Positions 61,684 to 64,000 of a DNA stretch of 64,000 bases are shown here, piece by piece. This DNA comes from JBDTSW01 sp963807385 (lineage in GTDB: Bacteria; Actinomycetota; Thermoleophilia; Solirubrobacterales; 70-9), in the NCBI GenBank assembly GCA_963807385.1, contig CAWEBQ010000003.1, positions 894,188 to 958,187 of the forward strand. The letters are read 5' to 3'. The notes below the pieces were generated by a model. That model did no database searches and was not told where the DNA came from. It saw nothing but the letters and a program-made list of their open reading frames with translations. Each line of letters starts with the position of its first letter. The stretch's first letter is position 1. The translations under genes and the position numbers were made by a program.

Positions 61684-63949
61684 CGCAGCCCGCGCGAGCC
61701 GCAGCGCTTGAACCACGGCAGCGTCCCGAGCGGGGACGCGACGAACTCGCTCACGGGGCCGGTGAAGCGCTCCGGCGATCCCGGCCGCTTCCAGCACCCC
61801 TCCGGGAAGTAGACGTCGCGGCCGGTGGCCCCCTCGGTCACGACCGGGGCGACGAGCACGTCGCGGCCGAGCAGCCACTGCTGGTCCTGCTCGCGCCGCC
61901 GTCTCGTCGTCGGGGTAGGCCAGCCACAGCGGGCGGGTCGGCGGTACGCCGGTCGCGCTGCGCCCGCCGCCAGAGCCGCAGGATCAGCGGCCGGGCCCGC
62001 AGGTGCAGGCGCGAGAGCCGCTTGTAGATCCGCACCGTCTCGCGCGTCGTAGCTCCACGGCGTGTGCGTTCCCGCGCTGACCGAGCCGTGCAGGCGGAAG
62101 TACGGCGAGAGCGCCGCCCACTCGCGCCCAGCGGATGAACAGCTCCTTGGTGGTCGCGCGGGCGTGCGCGAAGTCGAAGTAGCCGCCGATGTCGGTGCTG
62201 AAGCCGTAGGCGCCGCCGATCGCGCGGTTGAGCATGTCGGGGGTCTGCGAGGCCAGGCCGGAGGAGCGGCTCCAGTCGGTCGTCTCGTCGCCGGGGAAGT
62301 TGCGATCCCTCGTAGGCGGCCGAGCCCGGTGGCCCGCAGTACCCGGCGCGGGTGAAGAACCAGATCCGCTGCGCCGGGCTTGCGGCCTCGAACGTCGAAC
62401 GACGCCCGCCGTCGCGCGGTGGAACAGCACCGGGTAGCGGTTGTGCATCGTGCGCGCCGGTCGAGCCGTCGTCGAAGTGCATGTCGTTCAGGACCTGCTC
62501 GCCGAAGTCCTGCATGAAGCCGTCGGCGCCGAGCCGCAGCGCCCCGCGGATCCGCTCCCTGCCACCACCTCACCGCCGGCCGGGTCGGTGAAGTCGATCA
62601 GCGCGGCCGAGGCGTTGAAGTTGCCAGACGAAGATGTAGGGGTGGCCGTCGGCCGCGTCGGCGACGTAGCCCTTGGCGAGCGCCTCGTCGTAGTAGCGCG
62701 GGTCGAGTCGGTGCCGATCGTCGTCCTTGCCGACGAACGCGCGGAAGTAGAACAGCGCCTTGATCCCGCGCCTGTGCAGGCGCCGGATGACCTTGCGCAG
62801 GACGACTCGCGCAGCAACTGCCCAGCCCTCGATCCGGTAGGCGCCGAGCGGGAGCCGGTAGCGGTCGATGTCCCTCAGGTCCTGTTCGCACCGCGGCCTT
62901 GTAGGTCGCCGCGGTCGTCGCCCGTGAAACGGGTCAGCCGGTCGAGCTGCGGCGCCGAGCGCCCAGCCGGGCGGGACGCGGTGGCGACCCGTCACGGCCG
63001 TCAGTTTGCGGATCGCGGTCTCCGCCCGCTCCCGGGGCGACCATGTAGTCGAGTCCCGAGGCGGCGGCCTCACCTGCCAGGCATCGTCGCGGTCCGACGC
63101 CATACGCCAGCCGCGACGAGCTCGTCGCGGTCGAGCAGGAAGCCGTAACCCGCCGAGGAGACGAACTGCGACTGCACGTAGTAGGCGGCGGTCGGCCCGT
63201 TCGGGAACTGGTAGGTCGGCCCGCCCGCACCCGGAGCAGGCTCGACGGCCGGATCCACCGGCCCGGCCCCGATGTTCTGCTGCTCGACCCAGTTGTAGAA
63301 GTCGTTGCCCCGCTGGTCGAGCGCGTTGTGGCGCCCGCCGAATCCGTGGAACGCCTCCCCGTCCGAGCTCGCGAACGAGTCGCCGATCGCAACGACGCCG
63401 CCCGCCGGCTTGGCGTCGGCCGAGACGGCGATCCCGCCGTCGGCCGCGGTCAGCTCGACGATCAGTCGGCGGTCGGTCGGGTCGTTGGTGGAGAGCCCAT
63501 CCGCACACCGCGGTCGATCGCCTCCGCCGTCTCCACCCGCCGCGCCGAGTACTGCACGCCGGCGGCGAGACCCGTGAACCGGTTGCCCACCCACGGCGTT
63601 GCCGGGTACTGGGCGTCGGCGGCGCCGCCGACGGTGAAGACCAGCGGGGAGTAGGTGGTGGGGCCATCAACGGCATCGGCGCCCAGCGGCGGCGGATCGA
63701 GCACGGACGCAATCGCCTGCGGCCCGGGCAGGGTGTTCGGGGTGTGCGAGAGGACCCTGTGCCGGAGTTGTCGTAGAAATCGATCGCGAACGGGTCGCGC
63801 GTCAGGGTCGCGCTGGCGGCGTCGCTTGCGACCGTGATCAGCTCGTCGTCGATCTGGACCTGGACGTGGGCCTCCGCGCTGGCCGCCGTGCAGCCAAGCG
63901 CCAAGCCGGCAAGCAACGCCACCGCCACCCGCATGACCACGAATCGCAT
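61680..63949 (-). pseudogene. GH31-family glycosidase with about twenty frameshifts
   Basis: A signal peptide (MRFVVMRVAVALLAGLALGC) and about 65 intact residues, then a reading that jumps frame about every 25-390 bases down to 61.9 kb, then about 70 intact residues to the stop. Splicing the frames restores a GH31 protein of about 755 residues: EAFHGFGGRHNALDQRGNDF, VPPGWALG, GADGFMQDFGEQV (catalytic Asp), NFPGDETTDWSRSS, STDIGGYFDF, SPYFRLHGSVSAGTHTPW and DQQWLLGRDVLVAPVV. Shifts of both signs occur near 63755, 63500, 63110, 63075, 63032, 62953, 62913, 62888, 62820, 62803, 62722, 62706, 62625 and further on. Likely substrates are alpha-glucosides or alpha-xylosides. Confidence 0.8.
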
Positions 63950-64000
63950 TCCGCCGAGCGTACCCCCGCGGCTACCCGTGTCGCGCCGATCCGGACCGCC

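Overview
The window is GC-rich bacterial DNA, almost fully coding, with tightly packed and often overlapping genes. Gene content and order point to an actinobacterium: rpmH-dnaA-dnaN-recF-dciA-gyrB-gyrA around the origin, the FhaA/FhaB-PP2C-FtsW-PBP-PASTA kinase cluster, and many apparently leaderless genes. My best guess is Thermoleophilia (Solirubrobacterales-like). That placement is an inference from family content, not from a marker search.

Layout. (1) 1-6741, minus strand: a surface polysaccharide locus with a WbpM/CapD-type nucleotide-sugar epimerase/dehydratase, two LytR C-terminal-domain proteins, a small FlgD-Ig-like anchored protein, an O-antigen-ligase-like protein and a Wzx-like flippase cut by the window edge. 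(2) 6.8-13.2 kb, plus strand: DedA, a frameshifted uppP-like gene, purM, a GlxA-type regulator overlapping a DJ-1/PfpI protein, a small membrane protein and a frameshifted receptor-type kinase with a discoidin-like outer domain. (3) 13.2-23.7 kb, minus strand: a growth and division signalling cluster (multi-pass kinase, FhaA, FhaB, PP2C, FtsW/RodA, class B PBP, PASTA kinase, D-Ala-D-Ala ligase, I36-type inhibitor). (4) 23.9-27.4 kb: a CARDB-like protein, pheA, an HNH nuclease and an ATP-grasp enzyme, followed by a gene-poor stretch of about 450 bp with hairpins. (5) 27.8-32.2 kb, minus strand: an operon of four sulfotransferases and one glycosyltransferase-like protein, most joined by 4-base overlaps, divergent from a DrrAB-type ABC exporter.

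(6) 34.1-48.3 kb is the chromosomal origin region: gyrA, gyrB, dciA, recF, dnaN, a DnaA-box cluster and dnaA on the minus strand, then rpmH, rnpA, yidD, yidC, jag/khpB, rsmG, parA and parB on the plus strand. (7) 48.3-57.1 kb: pdxH, tRNA-Ile(GAT), a SRPBCC protein, a bifunctional-nuclease-family protein, a cytochrome P450, a REP-like inverted repeat, a cupin/TetR divergent pair, a second D-Ala-D-Ala ligase with an aminotransferase, a tiny Arg-rich ORF with a perfect ribosome binding site, and two small membrane proteins. (8) 57.2-63.9 kb: secreted hydrolases (alpha/beta hydrolase, PhoD phosphatase, GH31 glycosidase).

Three genes are broken by indels. uppP and the discoidin kinase carry one each. 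The GH31 gene at the right end has about twenty alternating +1/-1 shifts in 1.9 kb while its encoded motifs stay recognisable, which looks more like uncorrected sequence error at a contig end than biological decay. No CRISPR array, rRNA gene or intact insertion sequence was seen.
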